Notes: generated by a model not told the origin, from the sequence alone. Shown: positions 42,958 to 52,464, counted from the stretch's first letter. The stretch: DNA of 64,000 bases from Enterobacteriaceae bacterium 4M9 (GCA_010092695.1 JAADJJ010000001.1:1798001-1862000), one strand, 5' to 3'. A program made the numbers and translations.

Positions 42958-43557
42958 TCACAGCGGAGAGTCCTGGCTTATTTCATCAAGCGAAAGATGA
43001 AAGCTTGGCACAAACACCTGCATGAAATAGTCCATCTCGTCGCTGTGCCTGTCGGCCAGCGTTTTTTCCAGGCGGCTTTTTGCCAGCACGAACTCATTGT
43101 TGCCAGCCGACAACTCTTCCAGGCATTTCAGATAGGCGCACAGTGCATCGGCCTGCTTTACGACGGATTTTTCGTCTTCGCTGTACTGTTGTTCGTCAAT
43201 CAGCGGCTCAAAGATATCGCGTAAATCCTCCGGCACCATTTCGATAAGCTTGCGCTGGGCGATTTTTTCAATGGCCTTGTACTCATGGGCAATCTGCGAG
43301 TTGAAATATTTTACCGGTGTAGGCAGGTCACCGGTCAGCACTTCACTGGCATCGTGGTACAGCGCCAGTAGCGCCACGCGTTCAGCGTTAACCGTGCCGC
43401 CAAATTTGCGGTTCTTAATCACCGCCAGCGCGTGCGCCACCATTGCCACCTGCAAGCTGTGCTCGGAGACGTTTTCGGTACGTACGTTGCGCATCAGCGG
43501 CCAGCGGTTAATCAGTTTAAGACGTGACAGATGGGCGAAAAAATGACTCTGATTCAT
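42958..43557 (-). CDS. yfbR: 5'-deoxynucleotidase YfbR
   Basis: YfbR removes phosphate from 5'-deoxyribonucleoside monophosphates (dAMP and others) and is part of dUTP-independent thymidylate supply. The 199-aa HD-domain protein shows the metal motif ENVSEHSLQVAMVAHAL with the first His, and LYHDASEVLTGDLPTPVKY with the HD pair. Length equals E. coli YfbR. It lies downstream of alaA on the same strand, 117 bp away, with a GC-rich dyad in the gap. Confidence 0.95.
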   Translation of the reverse strand: MNQSHFFAHLSRLKLINRWPLMRNVRTENVSEHSLQVAMVAHALAVIKNRKFGGTVNAERVALLALYHDASEVLTGDLPTPVKYFNSQIAHEYKAIEKIAQRKLIEMVPEDLRDIFEPLIDEQQYSEDEKSVVKQADALCAYLKCLEELSAGNNEFVLAKSRLEKTLADRHSDEMDYFMQVFVPSFHLSLDEISQDSPL

Positions 43558-43633
43558 GGCGGTTTCCCGTGCGGCGAAAGGAGCGGGGCGGTGTCATCAT
43601 CACGCCCGTAAAGCGAAGGATAATACATTGTGG

Positions 43634-43669
43634 AGCCGGGGCAGGCAGGATGCAATGCCCACCCCGGCT
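43634..43669 (-). terminator. Dyad downstream of alaA
   Basis: AGCCGGGG (43634-43641) and CCCCGGCT (43662-43669) form a perfect 8-bp outer stem with a partly paired centre. It stands 6 bp past the alaA stop; no T-run, so a weak terminator at best. Confidence 0.4.
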
Positions 43670-43674
43670 GAGGG

Positions 43675-44889
43675 TTACTGATGGTAGCCGCTGAGGAAGC
43701 GACCAAACTTACTGATAGCCATTTCCAGCTCATCCTCGCGCGGCAGGGTCACGATACGCACGTGATCCGGCCATGGCCAGTTAAACGCGCTGCCCTGAAC
43801 CAGCAGCACTTTTTCCTGCAACAGGAAATCAAGCACCATCTTCTGGTCGTCGTGGAGGTTGAACTTTTTGGCATCAATACGCGGGAACATATACAGCGCG
43901 CCGCGCGGCTTCACGCAGCTTACGCCAGGAATGTCATTAATCAGCTCCCAGGCACGGTTGCGCTGCTCATACAGTCGCCCGCCAGGCGTGATGAACTCGC
44001 TGATGCTCTGATAGCCGCCCAGAGCCGTCTGGATGGCATGCTGTGCAGGCACGTTCGCACACAGTCGCATGGATGCCAGCATTTCCAGCCCTTCGATATA
44101 ACCTTTGGCGTGCTTTTTCGGGCCGTTGAGCACCATCCAGCCCTGACGGAACCCGGCCACACGATAGGTTTTGGACAAGCCGTTAAACGTGACGGTCAGC
44201 AGGTCCGGTGCCAGTGAGGCAATAGAAATGTGCTCAGCATCGTCATACAGAATTTTGTCGTAAATTTCGTCGGCAAAGATGATGAGGTCATTCTGACGGG
44301 CGATTTCCACAATCTCCATCAGCAGCTCTTTAGAATAAACCGCACCGGTAGGGTTATTCGGGTTAATTATCACAATGCCGCGAGTACGGGGCGTAATTTT
44401 GGAACGAATATCATCCAGATCCGGAAACCAGTCTGAGGATTCATCGCACAGATAGTGCACCGCTTTGCCACTGGAAAGTGACACGGCGGCAGTCCACAGC
44501 GGGTAATCCGGGGCGGGGACCAGCATTTCGTCGCCGCTGTTGAGCAGTGCTTGCATGGACTGCACGATAAGCTCAGAAACACCGTTACCGATATAAATGT
44601 CTTCCACCGTCACATCCAGCATTTCCCGCTGCTGGTAATGCTGCATGATGGCCTTGCGCGCCGAGTAAAGGCCCTTTGAGTCACAGTAACCTTGTGCAGT
44701 AGGCAGGTTACGAATGACATCCACCAGAATTTCATCCGGCGCTTCGAAACCAAAAGGTGCCGGGTTGCCGATGTTCAGCTTCAGAACTTTGTTGCCTTCT
44801 TCTTCAAGGCGTTTGGCCTCTTTGAGCACCGGGCCGCGGATGTCGTAACAGACGTTATCTAGTTTGCTCGATTTTTCGATGGGAGACAT
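43675..44889 (-). CDS. alaA: Glutamate-pyruvate (alanine) aminotransferase AlaA
   Basis: AlaA transfers the amino group from glutamate to pyruvate and is the main alanine-forming transaminase in E. coli. The 404-aa class I aminotransferase has the PLP Lys in NGLSKTYRVAGFRQGW, the ring-stacking Tyr region PDYPLWTAAV, NPNNPTGAVYS and the phosphate-binding Arg near RVAGFRQG. The start at 44889 (MSPIEKSSK) aligns with E. coli; the longer frame from 44925 is not supported. It is divergent from lrhA across 950 bp of non-coding DNA. Confidence 0.95.
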   Translation of the reverse strand: MSPIEKSSKLDNVCYDIRGPVLKEAKRLEEEGNKVLKLNIGNPAPFGFEAPDEILVDVIRNLPTAQGYCDSKGLYSARKAIMQHYQQREMLDVTVEDIYIGNGVSELIVQSMQALLNSGDEMLVPAPDYPLWTAAVSLSSGKAVHYLCDESSDWFPDLDDIRSKITPRTRGIVIINPNNPTGAVYSKELLMEIVEIARQNDLIIFADEIYDKILYDDAEHISIASLAPDLLTVTFNGLSKTYRVAGFRQGWMVLNGPKKHAKGYIEGLEMLASMRLCANVPAQHAIQTALGGYQSISEFITPGGRLYEQRNRAWELINDIPGVSCVKPRGALYMFPRIDAKKFNLHDDQKMVLDFLLQEKVLLVQGSAFNWPWPDHVRIVTLPREDELEMAISKFGRFLSGYHQ

Positions 44890-45839
44890 GGATGTAACCT
44901 TATAGTGATACCGGCTTCCCGCCATGGAAGCAGCGCATCCGTCAATGTAACCTTACGGCTGGATATTTTGAAGTATGATAGCGTTAATCGAATGAAATCA
45001 GAGTATTCGACCAGGTTTTCGCAACCAGAAACACAGGAATGCTGTTTGTTTCTAATTGGCTGATAAATCGTTGTTTTTTGTGTTTTGAACGACGTATTCA
45101 GCACTTTTTGACAAAAATGAGCGCTATTGCCCCTCAGTCAAGTGAATTTTGGAGAGAGTTGGCATAAATGTCATATTGTTAAGGACGGGTAATATTTTCT
45201 ATGGTAAAAACTGCACCCCGTCCGTCTGAAAAGTGTGAGGTGACGCATAAAAAGCAGTTATTCGTAAGCGTTAAAAAAGTCGGTCATTTTTTTATTAAAG
45301 CGTTAATGGTAGTGATTAAACGTTATCTTAATATTCTGAATTTTTGGGCATATAAGTCCAGTGGGAATGAGATAAATCGCAAATGAACTTATAAAAAATG
45401 TGTGCCTGCGGTAAGATGTAGTCCCTGACAGAACGCGCTTTCGCCGGGACAGCGATGATGTGATAACGCCAGCTTCCAGTACCAACACCTTGTGCCACAT
45501 GATTATGCCATTGTTAAACTCTGCTTTACGATAAAAATGCGCCAGCCAATATATAATGTTATTTCGCAACGAAAATTGACAAAAATTACTCGGGTTTAAT
45601 TATCTGGACTAGTATGTCAGGTCAAAAGTTTGTATGTTGCAGGAGTCGACATAATAGCGGCAGTTAACAGTTATCATTAATGTTCATCGACGGTAATGGA
45701 TATATCAATAATAAAGACAGGTCTACCTGTCGCATGATGACTGAACACATGATTCGAAAGGGATTGTTTTATCTCTTTGATTACACATAGATATTGAACC
45801 AGGGCAGCTCCAAAAGAGCACACCTACTAGTGAAAAAAT
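44890..45839. other. Long non-coding region between alaA and lrhA
   Basis: A 950-bp AT-rich gap, as is known for lrhA in E. coli, which has a long untranslated leader. It contains leftward alaA control signals near 44960-45000 and candidate lrhA promoters: TTGACA at 45576 and an isolated TATAAT at 45552-45557. A 61-codon frame at 45201-45386 lacks a ribosome-binding site and known homology. Nothing else was recognised. Confidence 0.6.
45576..45603 (+). promoter_or_regulatory. Candidate lrhA promoter
   Basis: A perfect -35 TTGACA (45576-45581), 16 nt, AATTAT (45598-45603). It would give a leader of about 230 nt before the lrhA start. Confidence 0.4.
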
Positions 45840-46775
45840 ATGATAAACGCGAATCGTCCAATACTTAATCTTGACCTCGATCTGCTGAGAACCTTTGTCG
45901 CAGTCGCTGATCTGAATACCTTTGCCGCGGCTGCCGCTGCTGTCTGCAGGACGCAGTCTGCCGTAAGCCAACAGATGCAGCGACTGGAACAACTGGTAGG
46001 TAAAGAACTCTTTGCGCGCCACGGCCGCAATAAGCTTTTAACAGAACACGGTATTCAGCTGCTGGGTTATGCCAGGAAAATTTTGCGCTTCAACGACGAA
46101 GCGTGCAGTTCAGTGATGTTTAACGATCTACAAGGGGTGCTGGCTCTCGGCGCCACTGATGAATGTTCTGACACCATCCTTCCTTTTTTGCTTAACCGGA
46201 TTAGTTCAACCTGGCCGAAAGTGGCGCTGGATGTGCGCGTAAAGCGCAGCCCCGGCTTCACGGAAATGCTGGTGGATGAGAAAACCGATCTGGTGCTCAC
46301 GACAACCCGCCCTGAACAGGGTGATTACCTGACATTACGTACCTCTCCGACTCTCTGGTTCTGCTCTGCTGACTATGTTTTCCAGCGCGGTGAGCCAGTG
46401 CCGCTGGTGCTACTCGAAGAGCCAAGCCCGTACCGCGAAATGATGGTTGAACATCTTAACGCTGTGGGTATTGCCTGGCGTATCTCTTACGTAGCTTCAA
46501 CGCTGTCGGCGGTGAAGGCGGCAGTTAAAGCAGGGCTTGGTGTGACAGCGCGTCCTGTTGAGATGATGGGACCGGAACTGCGTGTGCTGGGACTGTCTGA
46601 CGGGTTGCCGGTCTTACCGGAAACCGAATACCTGCTGTGCCGCAACGCGGACTCGAAAAACGAGCTGGCAGAAGCCGTGTTCCGTGCTGTTGAAAACGAT
46701 CTCAACCCGTGGAACGTTTACAGCGTGTCTGCAGAAGGGACGCTGGCGTCGGTCGGTGAAGGCGAAATCGATTGA
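45840..46775 (+). CDS. lrhA: LysR-family regulator LrhA
   Basis: LrhA represses flhDC (flagella, motility, chemotaxis), type 1 fimbriae genes and rpoS translation in E. coli, and activates its own gene. The 311-aa protein has the LysR helix-turn-helix in residues 12-70 (LDLLRTFVAVADLNTFAAAA; CRTQSAVSQQMQRLE) nearly identical to E. coli, and a less conserved effector domain, with KAGLGVTARPVEMM retained. The last 40 residues differ from E. coli. It keeps its place between alaA and nuoA. A strong terminator follows 48 bp later. Confidence 0.95.
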   Translation: MINANRPILNLDLDLLRTFVAVADLNTFAAAAAAVCRTQSAVSQQMQRLEQLVGKELFARHGRNKLLTEHGIQLLGYARKILRFNDEACSSVMFNDLQGVLALGATDECSDTILPFLLNRISSTWPKVALDVRVKRSPGFTEMLVDEKTDLVLTTTRPEQGDYLTLRTSPTLWFCSADYVFQRGEPVPLVLLEEPSPYREMMVEHLNAVGIAWRISYVASTLSAVKAAVKAGLGVTARPVEMMGPELRVLGLSDGLPVLPETEYLLCRNADSKNELAEAVFRAVENDLNPWNVYSVSAEGTLASVGEGEID

Positions 46776-46823
46776 TTCGCAGCACCTCGCTGCGATTAAG
46801 TCGTAACAGTTTGTAAATACCCT

Positions 46824-46868
46824 AAACGAGCTTTCTGTGCGTTTTGTGCGCTTGAAAGCTCGTTTTTT
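46824..46868 (+). terminator. Intrinsic terminator after lrhA
   Basis: A perfect 12-bp stem AAACGAGCTTTC/GAAAGCTCGTTT (46824-46835, 46854-46865) with an 18-nt loop and a T6 tail. Confidence 0.9.
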
Positions 46869-47415
46869 CATCACCCCCTTCTTTTCCGCATTTTTCCTCT
46901 TATAATTCCCTTATTTCTCAGCGTGATAAAAGCACGCATTTTGACGACCCAGGTACGGGTTTTTACGAACTCGTATGAGTGGTCAATGTTAAAAAACGCA
47001 TAACATTGTTGCCTCTTTTTTATGTGAATTAACAAAAGCGTGTCTTAGATCAAGAAAATACCCGGTGCGAGGGGGAGGAATGCGCGGCATTTCCTGCCAG
47101 AATAGAGGGAGCAATACCCTTTCCGCGCTGTTACGGACTCGATTCAACACCGGCATTTATCCCCTAACGCTACCCGGAGGTGGTCAATAAGGCATGTAAT
47201 GTTAATGGAATTGGGTTCATGTGAATTAATGTGTGGTTACTTTTGTTAAAGTTGACAAAAGGTTATAGAAAGGGGTAAAAAACCGTCGTAATCTGCTGCC
47301 TTAACGATTTTTCTGGTAGATATTTTTAGGGTTTTTTATTCCTCCCCGTGAATCGATGTGGCGTTCAACTGCCGGAACAGGCAGAGGTATTAGCGCCGCT
47401 TTTGATGAGTAAGCA
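46869..47415 (+). other. nuo operon upstream regulatory region
   Basis: About 550 bp without a gene ahead of nuoA. It is AT-rich, with a TATAAT at 46901-46906, a TTGACA at 47252 and several GTTAA stretches of the kind bound by ArcA, though no clean ArcA, NarL or FNR site could be assigned. The E. coli nuo promoter region is likewise long and controlled by ArcA and NarL. Confidence 0.6.
47252..47281 (+). promoter_or_regulatory. Candidate nuo promoter
   Basis: TTGACA (47252-47257), 18 nt, TAAAAA (47276-47281), about 135 bp upstream of nuoA. Perfect -35, moderate -10. Confidence 0.38.
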
Positions 47416-47859
47416 ATGAGTATGTCGACATCCACTGAAGTCATCGCTCACCATTGGGCGTTTGCTGTCTTTCTTATTGTTGCCATTGGCCTGTGTTGCA
47501 TGATGCTGGTCGGGGCGTGGTTCCTCGGTGGACGCGCTCGCGGCAGGCACAAGAACACGCCTTTCGAATCCGGTATCGACTCAGTCGGCTCCGCGCGGTT
47601 ACGCCTCTCGGCCAAGTTCTATCTGGTAGCAATGTTCTTCGTCATCTTTGATGTAGAAGCACTCTACCTCTACGCATGGGCAACCTCTATTCGCGAAAGC
47701 GGCTGGGTAGGGTTTGCCGAGGCTGCAATTTTCATTTTAGTGCTGCTGGCCGGCCTGGTGTATCTCGTGCGCATTGGTGCGCTGGACTGGACGCCATCGC
47801 GTTCCCGTCGCGAGCATATGAACCCGGAAACCGACAGTTACACTAACCGTCAACGCTAA
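47416..47859 (+). CDS. nuoA: NADH-quinone oxidoreductase subunit A
   Basis: NuoA is a small membrane subunit of respiratory complex I, located near the quinone cavity. The 147-aa protein equals the E. coli length and has three membrane segments (about residues 14-36, 66-88, 98-118). The conserved loop PFESGIDSVGSARLRLSAKFYLVA, split here at PFESGIDSVG and LRLSAKFYLVAM, and FDVEALYLYAWA are intact. It is the first gene of the complete nuoA-N operon and has only 15 bp to nuoB. Confidence 0.97.
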   Translation: MSMSTSTEVIAHHWAFAVFLIVAIGLCCMMLVGAWFLGGRARGRHKNTPFESGIDSVGSARLRLSAKFYLVAMFFVIFDVEALYLYAWATSIRESGWVGFAEAAIFILVLLAGLVYLVRIGALDWTPSRSRREHMNPETDSYTNRQR

Positions 47860-47874
47860 TCGCGAGGCAATAAG

Positions 47875-48549
47875 ATGGACTATACGCTCACCCGCATAGA
47901 TCCCAACGGTGAGAACGACCGTTACCCCCTGCAAAAGCAGGAGATTGTAACCGACCCCCTTGAGCAGCATGTACATCGCAGTGTGTATATGGGCAAGCTT
48001 GAGCACGCCGTGCACGACATGGTGAACTGGGGGCGTAAAAACTCCCTGTGGCCCTATAACTTTGGTCTGTCCTGCTGCTACGTGGAAATGGTGACATCGT
48101 TCACCGCCGTCCACGACGTGGCACGTTTCGGTGCCGAAGTATTGCGTGCATCACCGCGCCAGGCCGACTTTATGGTCGTGGCAGGCACCTGCTTTACCAA
48201 AATGGCCCCGGTTATTCAGCGCCTGTATGACCAGATGCTGGAGCCGAAATGGGTTATTTCGATGGGAGCCTGTGCTAATTCGGGCGGTATGTACGATATT
48301 TATTCGGTCGTGCAGGGCGTTGATAAATTCCTGCCGGTTGATGTGTATATCCCCGGCTGTCCGCCGCGCCCGGAAGCCTACATGCAGGCACTAATGCTGC
48401 TGCAGGAATCCATTGGCAAAGAGCGTCGCCCTCTCTCCTGGGTGGTCGGCGATCAGGGCGTGTACCGCGCCAACATGCAGTCAGAACGCGAGCGTAAGCG
48501 CGGCGAACGTATTGCTGTGACGAATCTGCGTACACCAGACGAAATTTAA
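47875..48549 (+). CDS. nuoB: NADH-quinone oxidoreductase subunit B
   Basis: NuoB holds the terminal [4Fe-4S] cluster N2, which passes electrons to ubiquinone. The 224-aa protein has the tandem-Cys motif GLSCCYVEM and further cluster Cys in VAGTCFTKM and PGCPPRPEA. The C-terminal tail is four residues longer than in E. coli. A stem-loop (ACTCGC/GCGAGT, 48576-48605) lies in the 89-bp gap to nuoC. Confidence 0.97.
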   Translation: MDYTLTRIDPNGENDRYPLQKQEIVTDPLEQHVHRSVYMGKLEHAVHDMVNWGRKNSLWPYNFGLSCCYVEMVTSFTAVHDVARFGAEVLRASPRQADFMVVAGTCFTKMAPVIQRLYDQMLEPKWVISMGACANSGGMYDIYSVVQGVDKFLPVDVYIPGCPPRPEAYMQALMLLQESIGKERRPLSWVVGDQGVYRANMQSERERKRGERIAVTNLRTPDEI

Positions 48550-48638
48550 CGGGTGTCTGCCTGAGCGGAACCTGAACTCGCATATCAATTAATTACAGCG
48601 CGAGTCCGCAAGCGGCAGTCACCACAGAACCATTTGCA

Positions 48639-50450
48639 ATGGTGAACAATATGACCGATTTAACCGCGCATGAAGCTGCCCAGCCCGTCTGGCAAACCCG
48701 CGATCATCTTGATGATCCGGTAATCGGCGAACTGCGTAACCGCTTTGGGCCGGATGCCTTTACTGTTCAGGCTACCCGTACCGGTGTTCCGGTAGTGTGG
48801 GTCAAAAGAGAGCAACTTCTTGAAGTTGGCGATTTCCTCAAGAAACTGCCTAAACCTTATGTCATGCTCTTTGACCTGCATGGCATGGATGAACGGCTGC
48901 GTACCCACCGCGAAGGCTTGCCTGCCGCGGATTTTTCCGTTTTCTATCATCTGATTTCCGTTGATCGTAACCGCGATATCATGCTGAAAGTGGCTCTGTC
49001 AGAAAACGATCTGAACGTGCCGACTTTCATCAAACTTTTCCCCAACGCCAACTGGTATGAGCGTGAAACCTGGGAAATGTTTGGCATTACCTTTAACGGT
49101 CACCCGCATCTGACGCGCCTGTTGATGCCGCCGACGTGGGAAGGGCACCCGCTGCGTAAGGACTATCCTGCGCGCGCCACCGAGTTCGATCCGTTTGAGC
49201 TGACAAAGCAAAAAGAAGATCTGGAAATGGAAGCGCTGACCTTCAAACCCGAAGACTGGGGCATGAAGCGCGGCAATGAAAATGAAGATTTCATGTTCCT
49301 GAACCTCGGGCCGAACCACCCATCTTCTCACGGTGCTTTCCGTATCATCCTGCAGCTTGACGGTGAAGAAATCGTCGACTGCGTCCCGGATATTGGCTAC
49401 CACCACCGCGGTGCGGAAAAGATGGGCGAACGCCAGTCCTGGCACAGCTACATTCCGTATACCGACCGTATTGAATACCTCGGTGGCTGCGTTAACGAAA
49501 TGCCGTACGTGCTGGCGGTTGAGAAGCTTGCGGGCATCACCGTGCCGGACAGAGTCAACGTGATTCGCGTTATGCTCTCTGAGCTGTTCCGTATCAACAG
49601 TCACCTGCTGTATATCTCCACGTTTATCCAGGACGTCGGTGCGATGACACCGGTGTTCTTTGCCTTTACCGACCGCCAGAAAATCTACGATGTCGTCGAA
49701 GCCATTACCGGTTTTCGTATGCACCCGGCCTGGTTCCGCATTGGCGGCGTGGCACACGACCTGCCGAAGGGCTGGGATCGCCTGCTGCGTGACTTCCTCG
49801 ACTGGATGCCAAAGCGCCTGGACTCTTACGAGAAAGCAGCACTGCGTAACACCATCCTCAAAGGCCGTTCACAGGGCGTTGCCGCCTACGGCAAGAAAGA
49901 AGCGCTGGACTGGGGCTGCACCGGTGCGGCGCTGCGCGCTACCGGCATTGATTTTGACGTACGAAAAGTGCGTCCGTACTCCGGTTATGAAAACTTTGAC
50001 TTTGAAGTCCCGGTCGGCGGTGGCGTCAGCGACTGCTACACCCGCGTAATGCTTAAAGTTGAAGAGTTGCGCCAGAGTCTACGTATTCTTGAGCAGTGCC
50101 TGAACAACATGCCGGAAGGTCCGTTTAAGGCCGATCACCCGCTGACCACGCCGCCGCCGCGCGAGCGTACGCTGCAGCATATCGAAACCCTGATTACTCA
50201 CTTCCTGCAGGTTTCCTGGGGCCCGGTGATGCCGGCCAACGAATCCTTCCAGATGGTGGAAGCGACGAAGGGTATCAACAGTTACTACCTGACCAGCGAC
50301 GGCAGCACCATGAGCTACCGTACCCGTATTCGTACTCCGAGCTATGCGCACTTGCAGCAGATCCCGGTGGCAGTACGCGGCAGCCTGGTGTCTGACCTTA
50401 TCGTCCATCTGGGTAGTATCGATTTTGTTATGTCTGATGTGGACCGCTAA
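48639..50450 (+). CDS. nuoC: NADH-quinone oxidoreductase fused subunit C/D
   Basis: A fused NuoC-NuoD (NuoCD) subunit of the peripheral arm, as in all enterobacteria. Residues 1-190 are the NuoC (30 kDa) part with NANWYERETWEMFGI; residues about 215-603 are the NuoD (49 kDa) part with LGPNHPSSHGAFR, whose His and Tyr line the quinone site, and DIGYHHRGAEKMGER. The start ATG at 48639 gives MVNNMTDLT as in E. coli; the ATG at 48651 is an alternative, and neither has a strong ribosome-binding site. The NuoE gene follows after 2 bp. Confidence 0.96.
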   Translation: MVNNMTDLTAHEAAQPVWQTRDHLDDPVIGELRNRFGPDAFTVQATRTGVPVVWVKREQLLEVGDFLKKLPKPYVMLFDLHGMDERLRTHREGLPAADFSVFYHLISVDRNRDIMLKVALSENDLNVPTFIKLFPNANWYERETWEMFGITFNGHPHLTRLLMPPTWEGHPLRKDYPARATEFDPFELTKQKEDLEMEALTFKPEDWGMKRGNENEDFMFLNLGPNHPSSHGAFRIILQLDGEEIVDCVPDIGYHHRGAEKMGERQSWHSYIPYTDRIEYLGGCVNEMPYVLAVEKLAGITVPDRVNVIRVMLSELFRINSHLLYISTFIQDVGAMTPVFFAFTDRQKIYDVVEAITGFRMHPAWFRIGGVAHDLPKGWDRLLRDFLDWMPKRLDSYEKAALRNTILKGRSQGVAAYGKKEALDWGCTGAALRATGIDFDVRKVRPYSGYENFDFEVPVGGGVSDCYTRVMLKVEELRQSLRILEQCLNNMPEGPFKADHPLTTPPPRERTLQHIETLITHFLQVSWGPVMPANESFQMVEATKGINSYYLTSDGSTMSYRTRIRTPSYAHLQQIPVAVRGSLVSDLIVHLGSIDFVMSDVDR

Positions 50451-50452
50451 TT

Positions 50453-50953
50453 ATGCACGAGAATCAACAAACACAGACTGAAGCTTTCGAGCTGAGTGCG
50501 GCCGAGCGTGAGGCGATTGAGCACGAGAAACATCACTATGAAGACCCGCGTGCGGCGTCAATCGAAGCGCTGAAAATCGTTCAGAAACAGCGCGGCTGGG
50601 TGCCGGATGGCGCGATTTACGCTATCGCTGACGTGCTGGGCATTCCGGCAAGTGATGTGGAAGGGGTGGCGACGTTTTACAGCCAGATTTTCCGCCAGCC
50701 GGTGGGCCGTCACGTCATTCGCTATTGCGACAGCGTGGTGTGTCACATTACGGGGTTCCAGGGCATTCAGTCTGCGATTGAGTCCCACCTGCAAATTAAG
50801 CCGGGTCAGACCACGTTCGACGGCCGTTTCACGCTGCTGCCGACCTGTTGCCTTGGCAACTGCGACAAAGGGCCGACCATGATGGTGGATGAGGATACGC
50901 ACAGCTACCTCACGCCGGACGGGATCCCCAACCTGCTGGAGCAGTACAAATGA
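50453..50953 (+). CDS. nuoE: NADH-quinone oxidoreductase subunit E
   Basis: NuoE is the 24 kDa flavoprotein partner with the [2Fe-2S] cluster N1a in the NADH dehydrogenase module. The 166-aa protein has the thioredoxin-like ferredoxin fold with Cys in YCDSVVCH and LPTCCLGNCDKGP. Length equals E. coli NuoE. It overlaps nuoF by 4 bp (ATGA). Confidence 0.97.
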   Translation: MHENQQTQTEAFELSAAEREAIEHEKHHYEDPRAASIEALKIVQKQRGWVPDGAIYAIADVLGIPASDVEGVATFYSQIFRQPVGRHVIRYCDSVVCHITGFQGIQSAIESHLQIKPGQTTFDGRFTLLPTCCLGNCDKGPTMMVDEDTHSYLTPDGIPNLLEQYK

Positions 50954-52287
50954 AGACGCTTACTCTGACTGCTGAAAACCATCCGCTGACCTGGCGTCTG
51001 CGCGATGACAAACAGCCGGTGTGGCTCGATGAATATCGCAGCAAAAACGGCTACGAAGGTGCGCGCAAAGCGCTCGGCGGCATGGCGCCTGATGAAATCG
51101 TTAACCTCGTTAAAGACGCTGGCCTGAAAGGGCGCGGCGGCGCAGGCTTTTCTACTGGTCTTAAGTGGAGCCTGATGCCGAAAGACGAGTCCATGAACAT
51201 CCGTTACCTGCTGTGTAACGCCGATGAAATGGAGCCGGGCACCTACAAAGACCGCCTGCTGATGGAGCAGCTGCCGCACCTGCTGGTGGAAGGCATGCTG
51301 ATTTCTGCGTTTGCGCTCAAGGCATACCGCGGCTACATCTTCCTGCGCGGTGAATATGTCGAGGCGGCTGCCAACCTGCGCCGCGCGATTGCTGAAGCAA
51401 CCGAAGCAGGCTTGCTCGGCAAAAACATTCTTGGCACCGGTTTTGATTTTGAACTGTTCGTGCACACTGGCGCAGGCCGCTATATTTGCGGCGAAGAGAC
51501 GGCGCTGATTAACTCGCTGGAAGGCCGCCGCGCTAACCCGCGCTCTAAGCCACCGTTCCCGGCAAGCTCCGGCGTATGGGGCAAACCAACCTGCGTTAAT
51601 AACGTTGAGACGCTGTGCAACGTGCCAGCTATCCTGGCTCATGGCGTGGACTGGTATAAAGGCCTGTCTAAAAGCGAAGACTGCGGTACCAAGCTGATGG
51701 GTTTCTCCGGACGCGTGAAAAACCCGGGTCTGTGGGAGCTACCGTTTGGTACAACCGCGCGCGAAATCCTCGAAGATTACGCCGGTGGCATGCGCGATGG
51801 CCTCAAATTCAAGGCCTGGCAGCCGGGCGGCGCGGGAACTGACTTCCTGACTGAAGCGCATCTTGATTTGCCGATGGAGTTTGCCAGCATCGGTAAAGCG
51901 GGCAGCCGTCTTGGCACTGCACTGGCGATGGCGGTCGACCACGAAATCAATATGGTGTCGCTGGTACGCAACCTGGAAGAATTCTTTGCCCGCGAATCCT
52001 GCGGCTGGTGTACGCCGTGCCGCGATGGTCTGCCGTGGAGCGTGAAAATCCTGCGTGCCCTGGAGCGTGGAGAAGGGCAACCGGGTGACATTGAAACCCT
52101 GGAGCAGCTGTGTCGCTTCCTGGGGCCAGGCAAAACCTTCTGCGCTCACGCGCCAGGTGCCGTGGAGCCGCTGCAGAGCGCCATTAAATACTTCCGTGAA
52201 GAATTTGAAGCGGGCATCAAACAGGATTTCAGTAACCTGAATGCCATTAAAGGTATTCAGCCGAACCTGTTGAAGTCGCGCTGGTAA
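50950..52287 (+). CDS. nuoF: NADH-quinone oxidoreductase subunit F
   Basis: NuoF binds NADH and FMN and carries [4Fe-4S] cluster N3; it is where electrons enter complex I. The 445-aa protein shows the Gly-rich NADH/FMN stretch GLKGRGGAGFSTGLKW, the FMN loop GAGRYICGEETALINSLEG and the N3 Cys motif ESCGWCTPCRDG plus a fourth Cys in the LEQLCRFLG region. It starts inside the nuoE stop codon. A 218-bp gap with an ERIC-like repeat separates it from nuoG. Confidence 0.97.
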   Translation: MKTLTLTAENHPLTWRLRDDKQPVWLDEYRSKNGYEGARKALGGMAPDEIVNLVKDAGLKGRGGAGFSTGLKWSLMPKDESMNIRYLLCNADEMEPGTYKDRLLMEQLPHLLVEGMLISAFALKAYRGYIFLRGEYVEAAANLRRAIAEATEAGLLGKNILGTGFDFELFVHTGAGRYICGEETALINSLEGRRANPRSKPPFPASSGVWGKPTCVNNVETLCNVPAILAHGVDWYKGLSKSEDCGTKLMGFSGRVKNPGLWELPFGTTAREILEDYAGGMRDGLKFKAWQPGGAGTDFLTEAHLDLPMEFASIGKAGSRLGTALAMAVDHEINMVSLVRNLEEFFARESCGWCTPCRDGLPWSVKILRALERGEGQPGDIETLEQLCRFLGPGKTFCAHAPGAVEPLQSAIKYFREEFEAGIKQDFSNLNAIKGIQPNLLKSRW

Positions 52288-52365
52288 TTATATGCCCTCA
52301 CCTGGTTAGGTTTTCCGGGTGAGCAGAGAAAATTTATAATTAACGCCTTATCAAGAACCCAGTCA

Positions 52366-52464
52366 TTTGTGCTGTGGCAAGGCGGCAACTGAGCGAGTCC
52401 CCGGGAGTTTAGTCAACTAAATGACCGGGGCGAGCGAAGGCAGCCAACACCGCCACAGTGCAAA
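52366..52464. repeat. ERIC-like imperfect palindrome in the nuoF-nuoG gap
   Basis: A 99-bp imperfect palindrome: TTTGTGCTGTGGC at the left pairs with GCCACAGTGCAAA at the right, and the centre is TTTAGTCAACTAAA at about 52415. The core GAGTCCCCGGGAG..TGACCGGGGCGAGCG resembles the ERIC consensus from memory. It lies inside the nuo transcript, so its RNA would fold into a long hairpin. Confidence 0.7.

Noticed and set aside
45201..45386. 61-codon Lys-rich frame in the alaA-lrhA gap
   Set aside because: No good ribosome-binding site, no known homolog; may be chance in AT-rich DNA.
48639..50450. NuoC-NuoD fusion as a novelty
   Set aside because: The fusion is the normal state in enterobacteria.
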